DNA of 46,331 bases from Richelia sp. SL_2_1 (GTDB taxonomy: Bacteria; Cyanobacteriota; Cyanobacteriia; Cyanobacteriales; Nostocaceae), in the NCBI GenBank assembly GCA_012033205.1, contig JAAUSO010000037.1:1-46331 (forward strand). The letters are read 5' to 3'. The notes under the pieces are model-generated. The model was not told where the DNA came from. It searched no databases and saw only the letters and a program-made list of their open reading frames with translations. Shown in pieces: positions 1 to 9,580 of this stretch (its first letter is position 1; each line of letters opens with the position of its first letter). The translations under genes were made by a program, and so were the position numbers.

Positions 1-1439
1 TACTATATGTATTTTTATTAACTTAGTGGCTATAATTACACAACATTATTTTTCAATTTGATGTGGTGAATAGAAAAAACTAAATTTGTCAATCTTCCGG
101 AAGACATAAAGTGAAAGATGAACAGAATATCCAGCACAGCGGCTTTATAGTTTTTTTAACTGTCTGGCTAATCGCGAGATTTTGAGTATATATTACTGAG
201 TTAAAATTCCTATAGAAGTAAAATATAGTTCTCAGGGAATGATCAAAACCAAATTGTAAAGTATACTGCAATCTACTACGAGGTGCTGAGTTATAAATTT
301 TGCATTTATTTGATGCAATAAAGGTGTTGATTTATTGAATTTCGAGACTTTTAAATGTCAAACTTGAATTGTAATTGATTAAAATATGTATGTATCAACC
401 ATCAAAATTTGTCAAGTTTCTTAAGGCTGAAATTTCAATGGTGCGCTAAGGTGTATTTATAAATGAATTGGTTTAATCAACTGATTCCTAAGTTACAAAG
501 AGTCTGATTACAGCTTATCTGTAATTTCAGCGAAAAAATGTCTGTTCAAAGGTAAAATTTTCGTTAAGTAAGATTTTGTCTTGCCCAAGGCTGTTTCGAG
601 ATCAAGGTACTAAAGTATTTGTAATAAATGTTTCGTCCCTTAGCAAAAGAATATTTTTCTGCTCGATACATCTGTCTTGATTTGATCTTTGTCAAAATTA
701 TTTGTCGGTGAAGAGAAAATTCTCACCAATTGCGTATCATCCTCATCACTTAAATGCGACCCGAATTATAAAATAGAAGGTAATTGCAGGTGAATTAGGT
801 TGTACGTAACACCTTCAATAAAAGAGATATAAGTGTGTAGCCGGTGTATATGAGTGCTTTTGACTTCATCAAGGATTGGTGTAATTTCAAAACTTTGGAA
901 AAAAATACACAATAAGCCTACAGTCTTTAATGTGTTTTTGCTAAAACAGACAATGAATCACTTTATTACTTTATGAACACCACGGTCAGGCATAGTACAA
1001 TTTCTGTGAAACAGGCTACAATCGGAACAGTCTTTCTGGAAAATCTTACTCAAGACATATTACTTTATATGTACTAGTTGATTCATAACCAGAAAGTTGA
1101 TTTTTATTTCATAGGAATCGAAAGTTTAAGTAACGACATTAATCATGGTGTTTACTTTTCACAACCTCAGAAGTGACCCACATCAAATCAAAAGGACTTT
1201 ATTTACTCAAGGCAGTTTTCCCCTAAAAGGATAAATAGCTTGCTGTCTAATTGTGATGACTGGGGGCATTAGTTGAAACAGGAAACTGCTACCAATGCCA
1301 AAAATTCTGACCGGCGGTTGAAGAGTGGGCGATCGCCCTTTGATTTATTGTAAACGTTTAAGCTGCATAAAAAACAGCTTTCAGCATGGAAGACACCACC
1401 CGGAGTAATTGATTCTGCAAGGAGCATGAGGAACGCGGC
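1..1439. other. Long AT-rich non-coding stretch upstream of sigA
   Basis: No convincing gene is seen on either strand. The only longer frame is a 60-codon minus-strand one (89-271) of low-complexity character with no recognisable domain. No tRNA-like T-arm or rRNA segment was spotted. The last 120 bases hold a HIP1 octamer (1329-1336) and a small hairpin, AAGCTG/CAGCTT, at 1360-1380. The region probably contains the sigA promoter(s) and possibly a long 5' leader; no single promoter could be chosen with confidence. Confidence 0.5.
1428..1433 (+). promoter_or_regulatory. Ribosome binding site of sigA
   Basis: GAGGAA lies 6 bases before the ATG at 1440 and supports that start. A second purine run (AAGGAG, 1419-1424) precedes an upstream ATG at 1426. 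That ATG opens a five-codon frame whose TGA overlaps the sigA ATG (ATGA at 1440-1443). Confidence 0.55.
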
Positions 1440-2618
1440 ATGAACCAGGCTAACAACGTACTCGAAAATATTTATCAACCTAACCTAGGAGTGATAAATC
1501 AGCCCGAGATGGAGTTAGAACTCTTAATCGAAGAAGAAGAAGAAGAAGAAGAAGATTTACTTATCAATGAAGGCGAATTAGAGGAAGAATTTAGCGAAAC
1601 TCAGTCTGCTGACGTAGCCAAGGCTGGAAAAGCTGCTAAAGGTCGTCGTCGGACGCAAGCGAAGAAAAAGCACTACACCGAAGATTCTATTCGCCTGTAT
1701 TTACAGGAAATTGGTAGAATTCGCCTTCTACGAGCAGATGAAGAAATTGAATTGGCACGTAAAATTGCTGATTTGCTCGAATTAGAAAGAGTGCGCGAAA
1801 GACTCTTGCAGCAGCTCGAACGCGAACCTAGAGACATCGAATGGGCAGAAGCCGTACAGCTACCTTTGCCGCAATTTCGCTATCGCCTTCATATAGGACG
1901 TAGGGCGAAAGATAAAATGGTTCAATCTAACCTGCGCCTTGTAGTTTCGATTGCTAAGAAATACATGAATCGTGGATTGTCTTTCCAAGATTTGATTCAG
2001 GAAGGTAGTCTCGGTTTGATTCGTGCTGCTGAAAAGTTCGACCATGAAAAAGGTTATAAGTTTTCTACCTACGCTACATGGTGGATTCGTCAGGCTATTA
2101 CTCGGGCCATCGCCGATCAATCTCGGACGATTCGTCTACCAGTTCACCTGTATGAAACCATCTCTCGCATTAAGAAAACTACCAAGTTACTTTCTCAAGA
2201 AATGGGACGCAAACCCACTGAGGAAGAAATCGCTACTCGCATGGAGATGACTATTGAAAAGCTGAGATTTATCGCTAAATCTGCTCAGCTACCAATATCT
2301 TTAGAAACTCCCATCGGTAAAGAAGAAGATTCCCGTTTGGGTGATTTTATTGAGTCAGATGGTGAAACACCTGAAGACCAAGTTTCCAAGAGTTTACTAC
2401 GGGAAGACCTCGAAAAAGTCTTAGATAGTTTGAGCCCTCGCGAACGCGATGTTCTCAGACTGCGCTATGGTTTAGATGATGGTCGGATGAAAACTCTTGA
2501 AGAAATTGGACAAATTTTTAACGTTACTCGCGAACGTATTCGTCAAATTGAGGCAAAAGCACTTCGTAAGTTGCGTCACCCCAATCGTAATAGCGTTCTG
2601 AAAGAATATATTCGTTAG
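1440..2618 (+). CDS. sigA: Principal RNA polymerase sigma factor SigA (RpoD family, group 1)
   Basis: Housekeeping sigma-70 factor that directs core RNA polymerase to most promoters. The 392-residue product is typical of cyanobacterial SigA. It has a short acidic N-terminus with eight consecutive Glu (residues 31-38), a basic stretch ([11 protein letters not shown]), then sigma region 1.2 starting at [13 protein letters not shown]. Region 2 follows, with [38 protein letters not shown] and the -10 recognition segment [19 protein letters not shown]. Region 3 comes next. Region 4 contains [17 protein letters not shown] and the helix-turn-helix [20 protein letters not shown]. These near-invariant region 2 and 4 motifs separate it from the alternative sigma factors. 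The gene stands alone, and a strong hairpin terminator follows the stop. Confidence 0.97.
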   Translation: MNQANNVLENIYQPNLGVINQPEMELELLIEEEEEEEEDLLINEGELEEEFSETQSADVAKAGKAAKGRRRTQAKKKHYTEDSIRLYLQEIGRIRLLRADEEIELARKIADLLELERVRERLLQQLEREPRDIEWAEAVQLPLPQFRYRLHIGRRAKDKMVQSNLRLVVSIAKKYMNRGLSFQDLIQEGSLGLIRAAEKFDHEKGYKFSTYATWWIRQAITRAIADQSRTIRLPVHLYETISRIKKTTKLLSQEMGRKPTEEEIATRMEMTIEKLRFIAKSAQLPISLETPIGKEEDSRLGDFIESDGETPEDQVSKSLLREDLEKVLDSLSPRERDVLRLRYGLDDGRMKTLEEIGQIFNVTRERIRQIEAKALRKLRHPNRNSVLKEYIR

Positions 2619-2673
2619 TGAATTATTTGCATTCAGTAGTTTGTCATTAGTAACTTTTGGCAAATCATCATAA

Positions 2674-2715
2674 AAAGACCTGGGATTACTAAGTATTTCC
2701 CAGGTCTTTATTTTT
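2674..2715 (+). terminator. Rho-independent terminator of sigA
   Basis: A perfect 12-bp inverted repeat (AAAGACCTGGGA with TCCCAGGTCTTT) has a 12-base loop and is followed by ATTTTTAA. It starts 56 bases after the sigA stop. The A-rich 5' side could also terminate the convergent hli transcript. Confidence 0.85.
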
Positions 2716-2765
2716 AATTAGGTTAAATTTAAAGCTTAAAATTTCGATAAAATGGCTCTTAAAAT

Positions 2766-2945
2766 TTACAGAATACCCCAGAAATGCAAAAAGCCTTTAC
2801 CGGAAAAAAGTTCAATTAAAGCAGCAGCGACAAAGCCAATCATCGCTAAACGACCGTTCCAAATTTCCGCTTGAGGAGTAAAACCCCAACGCCAAGCATT
2901 ACGGTCTTCAGTTGTTCCAACAGGTACTTTAGTTGAGTTTGCCAT
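2766..2945 (-). CDS. hli: High-light-inducible protein (Hlip, one-helix chlorophyll-binding protein)
   Basis: The 59-residue product begins [20 protein letters not shown] and contains the chlorophyll a/b-binding helix signature [20 protein letters not shown] (about residues 26-45). The conserved Glu, Asn and Arg that bind chlorophyll and bridge helices are present. Hlips are single-helix thylakoid proteins that bind chlorophyll and carotenoid. They photoprotect photosystem II assembly intermediates and chlorophyll synthesis and are induced by high light and other stress. The end, [11 protein letters not shown], is typical of the family. It is convergent with sigA and shares the intervening terminator region. 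The gene is short but the family match is clear. Confidence 0.95.
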   Translation of the reverse strand: MANSTKVPVGTTEDRNAWRWGFTPQAEIWNGRLAMIGFVAAALIELFSGKGFLHFWGIL

Positions 2946-3103
2946 AATTACTACTCCGAGCTGAATTCCTAATGGTTTGTAACCTTTTGTAACTTAATAA
3001 TAGCAAATATTTTAACATTTGCAACATTTTCCAACAAAATTGTTATAAAGCTAGACTTTAACAATGTTTGATGATAGACAAATCAACTCTTGTAGTGGGG
3101 TTG

Positions 3104-3168
3104 AGAAGTCGGGTTTTTCGGATAATTGTCTTTGAGAGCGAGATATTTGAGCGAAAAACCCGACTTCT
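3104..3168. repeat. 65-bp dispersed hairpin repeat, copy 1
   Basis: Inverted repeat AGAAGTCGGGTTTTTCG / CGAAAAACCCGACTTCT (17 bp each arm) around a 31-base spacer that contains AATTGTCT and AGATATTT. Copies with the same arms and spacer words occur at 10922 (degenerate), 30175 and 43115. It lies between the hli start and the 3' end of the topoisomerase gene and could form a strong stem in transcripts. Confidence 0.9.
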
Positions 3169-3221
3169 GATTTTGTAGTACTAGTAGTAGTCTATTTGAT
3201 TAAATTTAATCAAATGAACCA

Positions 3222-5749
3222 TTAAGAATTATTTTCAATTGCCACTTCGTTAACAGTGACAATTGTTTCATCGCGGTTGAGTTCTACAACCTTTTTGCCC
3301 GGGTCATTTTTATTCAGTACAGGAACACTTTCCCCATTCAGACGTATTACTCGTTGATTGCTGGTGACGAGGGCGATTTCAGTTTCCGGTTTAGCTAAAG
3401 CAATACCCGCAAGATTGTCAGTTGGAACCGCAAATTTAACAACTTGAGCGCCTAAATCACCGCGATTGGCTAATTTTAATTTACTTACATCAAGTTGTTT
3501 AGCATATCCTTCTTGAGTAACTAGCAATAGATGAGAGTTTTTACTCAAAGTCACACAGCCAACCATTTGATGTTGTTTACCTACACGCAGCGCTTGTAAA
3601 CCGACAGCAGTGCGTCCCATACAAGGAAGTTGTGCGTCATTGACTTCAAAATAAACTATTCTTCCACCAGAACTGGCTAAAACTAAACGTTCGCCGCTGT
3701 TGACAAAGTGAGTTGATAACAGTTCGTCATCATCTTTGAGTTTGAGAATAGTAACTCCACGACGGCTGACATTAGTTAATTCTTCTATAGACAAACGCTT
3801 GATACGTCCTTGTTTGGTTAAAAGAACTACATCTGTATTAGTTGAATTTTCTGAAATTACAAGACGACCAACAATAGATTCAGCTTGGCTTTGAGCGGTG
3901 GATGTCAGCAAAGTTATCAGTGGTGTTCCTCGCGCTCCCCGTCCAGGAGTTGTGGCAGGAATCTCTCCTACTTGTAACGGGTACATTTTACCGCCGCTAG
4001 TTACAACTAATAAGTCTTTCTGAGTGTTAGTTTCCGAAGCTTGAATAATAAAATCATAATCTGGAATTCCGCTATCAGACTTTGATCTTTTAGAAGATGA
4101 ACTAATTCGTCGCACGTAGCCGCGCTGAGAAAATTCTAATACTACATCTTCAACTGGTACTTGTATTGATGGACTCTGACTTTTAGATTTAGTACTTTGC
4201 TCTGTTTCGTTAGTTTTATTTTTCTGTTTGGCAAATGCTTTATTATCCGGTTTTTCTATAAATTTACTGCGTCGTTCATCGTTATAAGAGCGTTTTAAAC
4301 TGCGTAAATCTTTTTTTAAACTTTTAAGTAATTCTTTCCTATCGTTGAGTAACTTACGTAACGTATTAATTTTTTCTTCAAGTTCCTCAAACTCTTGCTG
4401 TAATTTTTGTCGCTCCATACCAGTGAGTCGTCGCATTGGCATTGCTAAAATTTCATCTGCCTGTATCTCACTCAACCCCAAGGTAGTTACAAGAGCAACT
4501 TTAGCTGTGGAACCATCGGCAGCTTGTCGCAAAATCTCAATAACTTGATCGACTTGCGAAAGTGCTGCAAGCAAACCGGATACTATGTGCAGCCGACTTT
4601 CTGCTTTACCTAATTCATAAGAGTAGCGACGATTAAGAGTTTGCTCGCGAAAGTCCAAAAACTCTTGCAACAATTGACGCAAACTTAATTGACGCGGTTG
4701 TCCGTCAATTATCCCTAAAAGAATAGCCCCAAAAGTAGTTTGTAGAGCCGTTTGATGATACAAATGGTACAGGAGTTCTGCTGGAACTGCATCGCGCTTC
4801 AACTCGATTACTACCCGCATACCATCGCGATCGCTTTCATCGCGAATATCACTAATTCCGTTGATTCGCCCTTGATTAACTAAATCAGCGACTTTTTCAA
4901 CCAACCCGCCTTATTCACTTGATAAGGCAATTCTGTGATCACAATCGCGGTGCGTCGTTTGTTTCCTCGTGCTGTGGGAACTTCCTCGATGTTGGCAACC
5001 CCACGCAGTAAAATACCACCTTTACCAGTGGTATATGCTTCGTGAATACCATCTTTGCCAACAATTTCTCCACCAGTTGGAAAGTCAGGTCCCGGTATAA
5101 TTTTAAATAACTTTTCGTCAGAAAGTTCCGGGTTGTCAATCAAAGCAATCAACCCATCCACCACTTCCCCTAAATTATGGGGCGGAATATTGGTAGCCAT
5201 TCCCACAGCAATTCCGGCACAACCATTGAGTAACAAAAACGGTAACTGTGCGGGTAAAACTGTTGGTTCCTGCTGAGAATTATCAAAATTACCGATGAAT
5301 TCTACTGTTTCTTCGCCGATTTCAGCGAGCATTCCCTCATGGCTAATCGGTGCTAAACGTGTTTCAGTGTAGCGCATTGCCGCCGGTGGGTCGTTATCTA
5401 CGCTACCAAAGTTACCGTGTCCCCCCAACAACGGATAGCGGCAAGAAAAGGACTGTACCAAACGCACTAAAGCATCATAAACCGATTGGTCTCCGTGGGG
5501 GTGATATTTACCCAACACATCACCTACTACACGAGCGCATTTTCGGTAAGGTCGATCGGGAGTTAATCCGAGTTCGTGCATAGCGTACAAAATCCTCCGA
5601 TGCACGGGCTTTAAGCCATCACGTACATCCGGTAGCGCCCGCCCCACAATTACACTCATGGCATATTCGAGATAAGACCTTTGCATTTCCGTATGCAAGG
5701 CTGTGGTGATTACCTGTCCCGTGGAGAGAAGGTTTAACTGTTTTGCCAT
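3222..5749 (-). pseudogene. gyrA: Type IIA DNA topoisomerase subunit A (GyrA/ParC family), split by a one-base frameshift
   Basis: Together the two frames make a full-length A subunit of about 840 residues that cleaves and rejoins DNA with a GyrB/ParE partner. The N-terminal frame (from ATG 5749, [10 protein letters not shown]) has [30 protein letters not shown], shown here only as a motif region at residues 29-56. The catalytic tyrosine is Y127 in AAMRYTETR, and the quinolone-pocket segment is [14 protein letters not shown]. The C-terminal frame holds the coiled-coil gate and six beta-propeller blades with a GyrA-box-like GRGARGTP. The reading frame breaks at 4901-4902: one G is missing after [13 protein letters not shown], and the other frame resumes with [10 protein letters not shown]. 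Gln in place of Ser/Thr at the quinolone position suggests the second cyanobacterial GyrA-like paralogue, often labelled ParC. The break may be a sequencing error. If it is real, the product is truncated and inactive. Confidence 0.85.
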
Positions 5750-5989
5750 GAGTTTTTTCCCTGAACTTGAACTACACAAATATTGCCGTAACGTCGGAGA
5801 GCAGTAATCTTACTTATAACGGATGAAATGCTCTTGGTCATAAAATTTTGATATTTATGTCTTGCTGCTTCGGTAGTATTATCCTTGTTGACAAGGATAC
5901 AATTTGATTTTTTGAATGTAGAGACGGCGTAAATCGTGCTATCTTCAATCGTCTATCCCCTTGACATATTAAGAGTCCGATCAATCCTC

Positions 5990-6400
5990 ATGAAAACTGT
6001 TTTGATTGTCGAAGACGATCTTGTTAATGCTCGCGTGTTTTCCAAAATTTTAACCAAACGCGGAGGTTTAGATGTTAAACACACTGAAAATGTAGACGAA
6101 GTAATCAAAATTGCTCAAGCCAAAGAAGCAGACATTATTTTAATGGATGTTTCTCTTTCTAGAAGCGTTTACCAAGGTAAATCTGTGGATGGGATCAAAA
6201 TTACACAAATGTTAAAATCTGACCCTCAAACAGCAACATTACCGATTATTTTGGTGACTGCTCACGCGATGGAAGGCGATCGCGAAAGCTTTTTGCGGCA
6301 AAGTGGTGCAGATGGTTATATTTCCAAACCCGTGGTGGATCATCAACTGTTTGTTGACCAAATCATCGCCCTACTACCCAAAGACAATAACGCTTCTTAA
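5990..6400 (+). CDS. Single-domain CheY-like response regulator
   Basis: The 136-residue protein is only a receiver domain. The acidic pocket is in VEDD (residues 8-10). The phospho-acceptor is D53 in ADIILMDVSLS, the Thr switch is in ILVTAHAME, and the conserved Lys is in YISKPV. A loop after D53 (SRSVYQGKSVDG) is longer than in CheY and is common among cyanobacterial stand-alone receivers. I chose ATG 5990 (MKTVLIVEDD) over an upstream in-frame start at 5936, because the extra 18 residues do not belong to the fold. There is no output domain, so it should act by protein-protein contact or as a phosphorelay carrier. No kinase is adjacent, so its partner is unknown. It is divergent from the topoisomerase gene. 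Confidence 0.9.
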   Translation: MKTVLIVEDDLVNARVFSKILTKRGGLDVKHTENVDEVIKIAQAKEADIILMDVSLSRSVYQGKSVDGIKITQMLKSDPQTATLPIILVTAHAMEGDRESFLRQSGADGYISKPVVDHQLFVDQIIALLPKDNNAS

Positions 6401-6582
6401 AAACAACTCTACAAGGTAACAGTCGCCCATCAATTAAGCTGGGCTACTGCTTCCATTGATAATATAGGTGTACTATATAGGTGTACTTTTAAGCAATAGT
6501 CTGGGGAAAGATTAATAGCAAGCCAGCCCGTTACAGATAAAAATAATACCTTGCTCGCTATTAATATGATCCAAGGAAAAAA

Positions 6583-7605
6583 CTATTGTCCGGCTGGTTG
6601 GGAGAGAGATTGTCCGTTCAATGCAGCTTGGATACTCGGTAATTCTAAGAATTTTTTGGTATCGGATAATAAACGATTACCCCAAAGATTTTCTTTAAGG
6701 AAATCTAAATTAGCATAGCGTTCATCGAGTTTGAGTGCAGCTTCTCCCATTGCTAAACCCCTTTGGCGATCGCTTTTGTCGCCTCTAGTATATAAGGCAA
6801 CGGCTAATGCTAGTTGAGGCTCGGCGGCTGGTTGTTTGGCGCTGTTGGCTTTAGTAATAGCTTGTTGCCATTGATTTATCGCACCGCTAATATCGCCTTG
6901 TTCATAAAAAATTAATCCAATATTGTTAGTCGCAGGCCAAAAATCTTGCTTGTTAGCAATAGATTTTTTGTACTCTACAATCGCTTGGGGTAATTGACCC
7001 AGCATATAGTAAGCGTTGCCTAAATCAAATAACCCTTCTGGATCATTGGGTTTGATTTTTAAGCCTGCTTGATATTGAACAATTGCTGATTGATATTTTT
7101 CCTGTTGAAAATAAGCAGAACCTAAAGCAAAATAAGTCTCAGCATTTTTAGGATTAAGACTTTGTGCCTTTTGTAAAGAAGTAATTGCTTGATCAAGCTC
7201 TTTGGATTGTAAATATAATCCCCCCAAAAGAAACCATACTTTGTCATTGTTGGGAGCTAGTTGAGTCGCTAGCCTTGCGCGGGGCATTGCCAAGTCGAAC
7301 TGCTGAAATTGTGCAAGTTGTGCAGCTTCCTGGGCTAAAAGCAAACCTTGTTGTTCTAACTTGGCGGCATCAAGTTGCACGGTATGAGGTAATAATGCTT
7401 GAGCGTTAACTCTTTGAGGAGAGACGCTCAAAAAGCTACAGAAAAATAGAACAGAAATTAATCCAACTCGTTTAGGCACACTACCGCCTTTTTGGCACAA
7501 ATTAAGGAATCTTTCAGATAGCTTAAACCATCTGGGCTGTTGATGACAGCTAAATGTTTCAGTGATTTGTCTTTCTATAGGGGTCATTTGTTCCGCATCC
7601 CACAT
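6583..7605 (-). CDS. Tetratricopeptide-repeat protein with an N-terminal hydrophobic segment
   Basis: The 340-residue protein has a charged N-terminus of about 45 residues, then a hydrophobic stretch (VGLISVLFFCSFLSVS, about 47-62) ending near NAQA, which may be a signal peptide or anchor. TPR units then run from about residue 75 to 260. Clear repeats include AWFLLGG-like VWFLLGGLYLQSKELDQAI, YFALGSAYFQQEKYQSAI and LFDLGNAYYMLGQLPQAI. TPR proteins are assembly scaffolds; the partner cannot be named from sequence. A shorter start at MTPIERQ (codon 7) is possible. It is convergent with the response regulator and divergent from the exporter operon. Sequence and length fit the general cyanobacterial TPR family, but its specific role is unknown. 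Confidence 0.8.
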   Translation of the reverse strand: MWDAEQMTPIERQITETFSCHQQPRWFKLSERFLNLCQKGGSVPKRVGLISVLFFCSFLSVSPQRVNAQALLPHTVQLDAAKLEQQGLLLAQEAAQLAQFQQFDLAMPRARLATQLAPNNDKVWFLLGGLYLQSKELDQAITSLQKAQSLNPKNAETYFALGSAYFQQEKYQSAIVQYQAGLKIKPNDPEGLFDLGNAYYMLGQLPQAIVEYKKSIANKQDFWPATNNIGLIFYEQGDISGAINQWQQAITKANSAKQPAAEPQLALAVALYTRGDKSDRQRGLAMGEAALKLDERYANLDFLKENLWGNRLLSDTKKFLELPSIQAALNGQSLSQPAGQ

Positions 7606-7898
7606 TTTGGTTACTTATACAATAAAGCTAACTAATCATGACTAAAGTCACCCCAAAAGGTAAAGTCATATGCAAGTTGAAAAGGCTACTATTAAAAAAG
7701 TTAAACAAATACAAGACAACTGATTTTTAACTTTTTAATTTGGTATAAAACCCCTTGCGCGAAGGTAGATTGTTGGATATTGCTATACACCCTTTAAACA
7801 AAACATCTTAACGGTCAAGTCCTGTCTGCTATAGGTTCCCTATTGCACGTTCCACTCTACCTTACCCAATCTATGAGACAATTTTTGTCACTGCTGTT

Positions 7899-9362
7899 AT
7901 GGCTACACCCATAGAAATTCCCCTAATCGGCAAAGTGAAAGGATTACCTCGCTGGCTTGTTGCTCTGTTGGCAGCGGGAATTGTAGTTGTAGGCACAACT
8001 ACTACCTATATTTTTATTGATCGAGCAAAAAACAAACAAGACATCACTCAACTTACTACCTTAGTCGAAGAAAAAAATATCACTCTACTTCTGAATGCTA
8101 GTGGCAAAATTGTGCCAGTTCAAAACGTGAACATTAGCCCAAAAAACCCCGGCACAGTAACCCAATTATATGTAGAACAAGGCGACACCGTAAAAATCGG
8201 GCAAATTCTCGCCACAATGGATAGTGCAGATATTCAGGCAAGAATTCTACAAGCTCGCGCTAACTTAACACAAGCTCAAGCAAAATTAGATCAACAAAAA
8301 GCCGGTTCTCGTCCCCAAGAAATTAGTCAAGCTAAAGCCCGTTTAGCACAAGCTCAAGCCCAATTAGCCGCAGCAACTTCTGGAAATCGTCCCCAAGAAA
8401 TTGCCGCTTCCCAAGCACAGGTAGATGCTGCTATTGCCAGAGTTGATTTGACTAATGAAAGAGTTAGACGTTACCGCAGCTTGTACAGTCAAGGAGCAAT
8501 CAAAAAAGACGATTTAGACCAATTTATCAGCGAAGATAAAACCGCTCAAGCAAACTTACTCGAAGCCCAAAAAAGATTAGCTTTACTCAAAAGTGGTAGT
8601 CGGGCTGAAGAAATCACCCGACTCCAAGCAGCTGTTGCAGAAGCACGCGCTCAATTACAATTGTTAGAAAGTGGTTCACGTCCCGAAGAAATTGCTCAAG
8701 CAGCGGCAGGTGTTAGCGCAGCACAAGCACAACTCAAAAGCGAGCAAGTAAATTTAGATAATACAATTATTCGCGCTCCTTTTTCAGGTATTATCACGCA
8801 AAAGTTTGCCAACGTCGGGGCATTTGTTACACCTACAACTTCTGCCTCTACCAGCGCATCAGCCACATCAAGTTCCGTAGTTGCCTTAGCGCGGGGATTA
8901 GAAGTATTAGCAAATGTTCCGGAAGCGGACATCGGCAAAATCAAAGTAGGGCAACAAGTAGACATCGTAGCCGATGCTTATCCCGACCAAGTTTTTAAAG
9001 GAGAAGTGCGTTTGATCGCTCCGGAAGCTGTCAACGAACAAGGTGTAACATTGTTTCAAGTACGAGTTGCAATTAACACAGGAAAAGACAAACTGCTTTC
9101 CGGTTTAAACGTAAACTTGACTTTTTTAGGCGATGATGTACAAGCCTTATGGGTGCCAACGGTTACTATCGTCACAGAAAAAGGTGAAACAGGCGTTTTA
9201 GCACCCGATAAAAATAACAAAGCACAATTTCGTAAAGTCACAATCGGCTCCCAAGTCGGAAATGAAACTCAGGTATTAGAAGGATTACAGATTGGCGATC
9301 GCATTTTTACCAGCCCTCCCAATGACTATAAAATTCAGAAAAAGTTAGAGGAAAGTAGGTAA
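7899..9362 (+). CDS. HlyD/MacA-like periplasmic adaptor of an ABC efflux system
   Basis: Membrane-fusion protein linking an inner-membrane ABC transporter to an outer-membrane TolC-type channel. The 487 residues contain a transmembrane anchor (about 19-40, LVALLAAGIVVVG), a biotinyl-lipoyl half-motif (VSPKNPGTVTQLYVEQGDTVK-type region near 85-105) and a long alpha-helical hairpin. That hairpin carries four GSRPQEI/GNRPQEI/GSRAEEI/GSRPEEI repeats. The second lipoyl half (IIRAPFSGIIT) and beta-barrel follow. A low-complexity Ser/Thr/Ala insert (TSASTSASATSSS) sits after the second lipoyl half. Permease and ATPase genes follow in the same direction, so the three should form one exporter. The stop codon TAA is the first unit of a TAATGGG repeat array. 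The substrate is unknown. Confidence 0.9.
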   Translation: MATPIEIPLIGKVKGLPRWLVALLAAGIVVVGTTTTYIFIDRAKNKQDITQLTTLVEEKNITLLLNASGKIVPVQNVNISPKNPGTVTQLYVEQGDTVKIGQILATMDSADIQARILQARANLTQAQAKLDQQKAGSRPQEISQAKARLAQAQAQLAAATSGNRPQEIAASQAQVDAAIARVDLTNERVRRYRSLYSQGAIKKDDLDQFISEDKTAQANLLEAQKRLALLKSGSRAEEITRLQAAVAEARAQLQLLESGSRPEEIAQAAAGVSAAQAQLKSEQVNLDNTIIRAPFSGIITQKFANVGAFVTPTTSASTSASATSSSVVALARGLEVLANVPEADIGKIKVGQQVDIVADAYPDQVFKGEVRLIAPEAVNEQGVTLFQVRVAINTGKDKLLSGLNVNLTFLGDDVQALWVPTVTIVTEKGETGVLAPDKNNKAQFRKVTIGSQVGNETQVLEGLQIGDRIFTSPPNDYKIQKKLEESR

Positions 9363-9391
9363 TGGGTAATGGGTAATGGGTAATGGGTAAC
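9360..9391. repeat. Heptanucleotide array (TAATGGG), about four units
   Basis: The array runs directly from the adaptor stop codon. It is a short tandemly repeated repetitive (STRR) sequence of the type common in heterocystous cyanobacteria. Confidence 0.9.
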
Positions 9392-9490
9392 CGCGAACAA
9401 TAAATTTATAACTCCTGACTTCTTACTTCGACAACTCTTTCCCTATTCTGATCACGGATTAAAAAGGATTACACTGATTACACGGATTTT

Positions 9491-9573
9491 AATTACCTAT
9501 TACCAATTACCTATTCCCTATTCCCTATTCCCTATTACCAATTACCTATTCCCTATTCCCTATTCCCTATTCT
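9491..9573. repeat. Heptanucleotide array (ATTCCCT / ATTACCT variants)
   Basis: About twelve imperfect 7-base units, mainly CTATTCC and TACCAAT/TTACCTA variants, fill the space immediately before the permease ATG at 9581. The array leaves only TCTTAAATAA for ribosome binding. Confidence 0.9.
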
Positions 9574-9580
9574 TAAATAA

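Noticed and set aside
89-271. 60-codon minus-strand frame near the left edge
   Set aside because: Rich in Phe/Tyr/Ile from AT-rich DNA, with no ribosome binding site, domain or neighbour that supports it.
4880-5779. Natural split or intein-containing topoisomerase
   Set aside because: There is no intein sequence. The two frames overlap at one missing base, and the second lacks a proper start, so a simple indel explains it.
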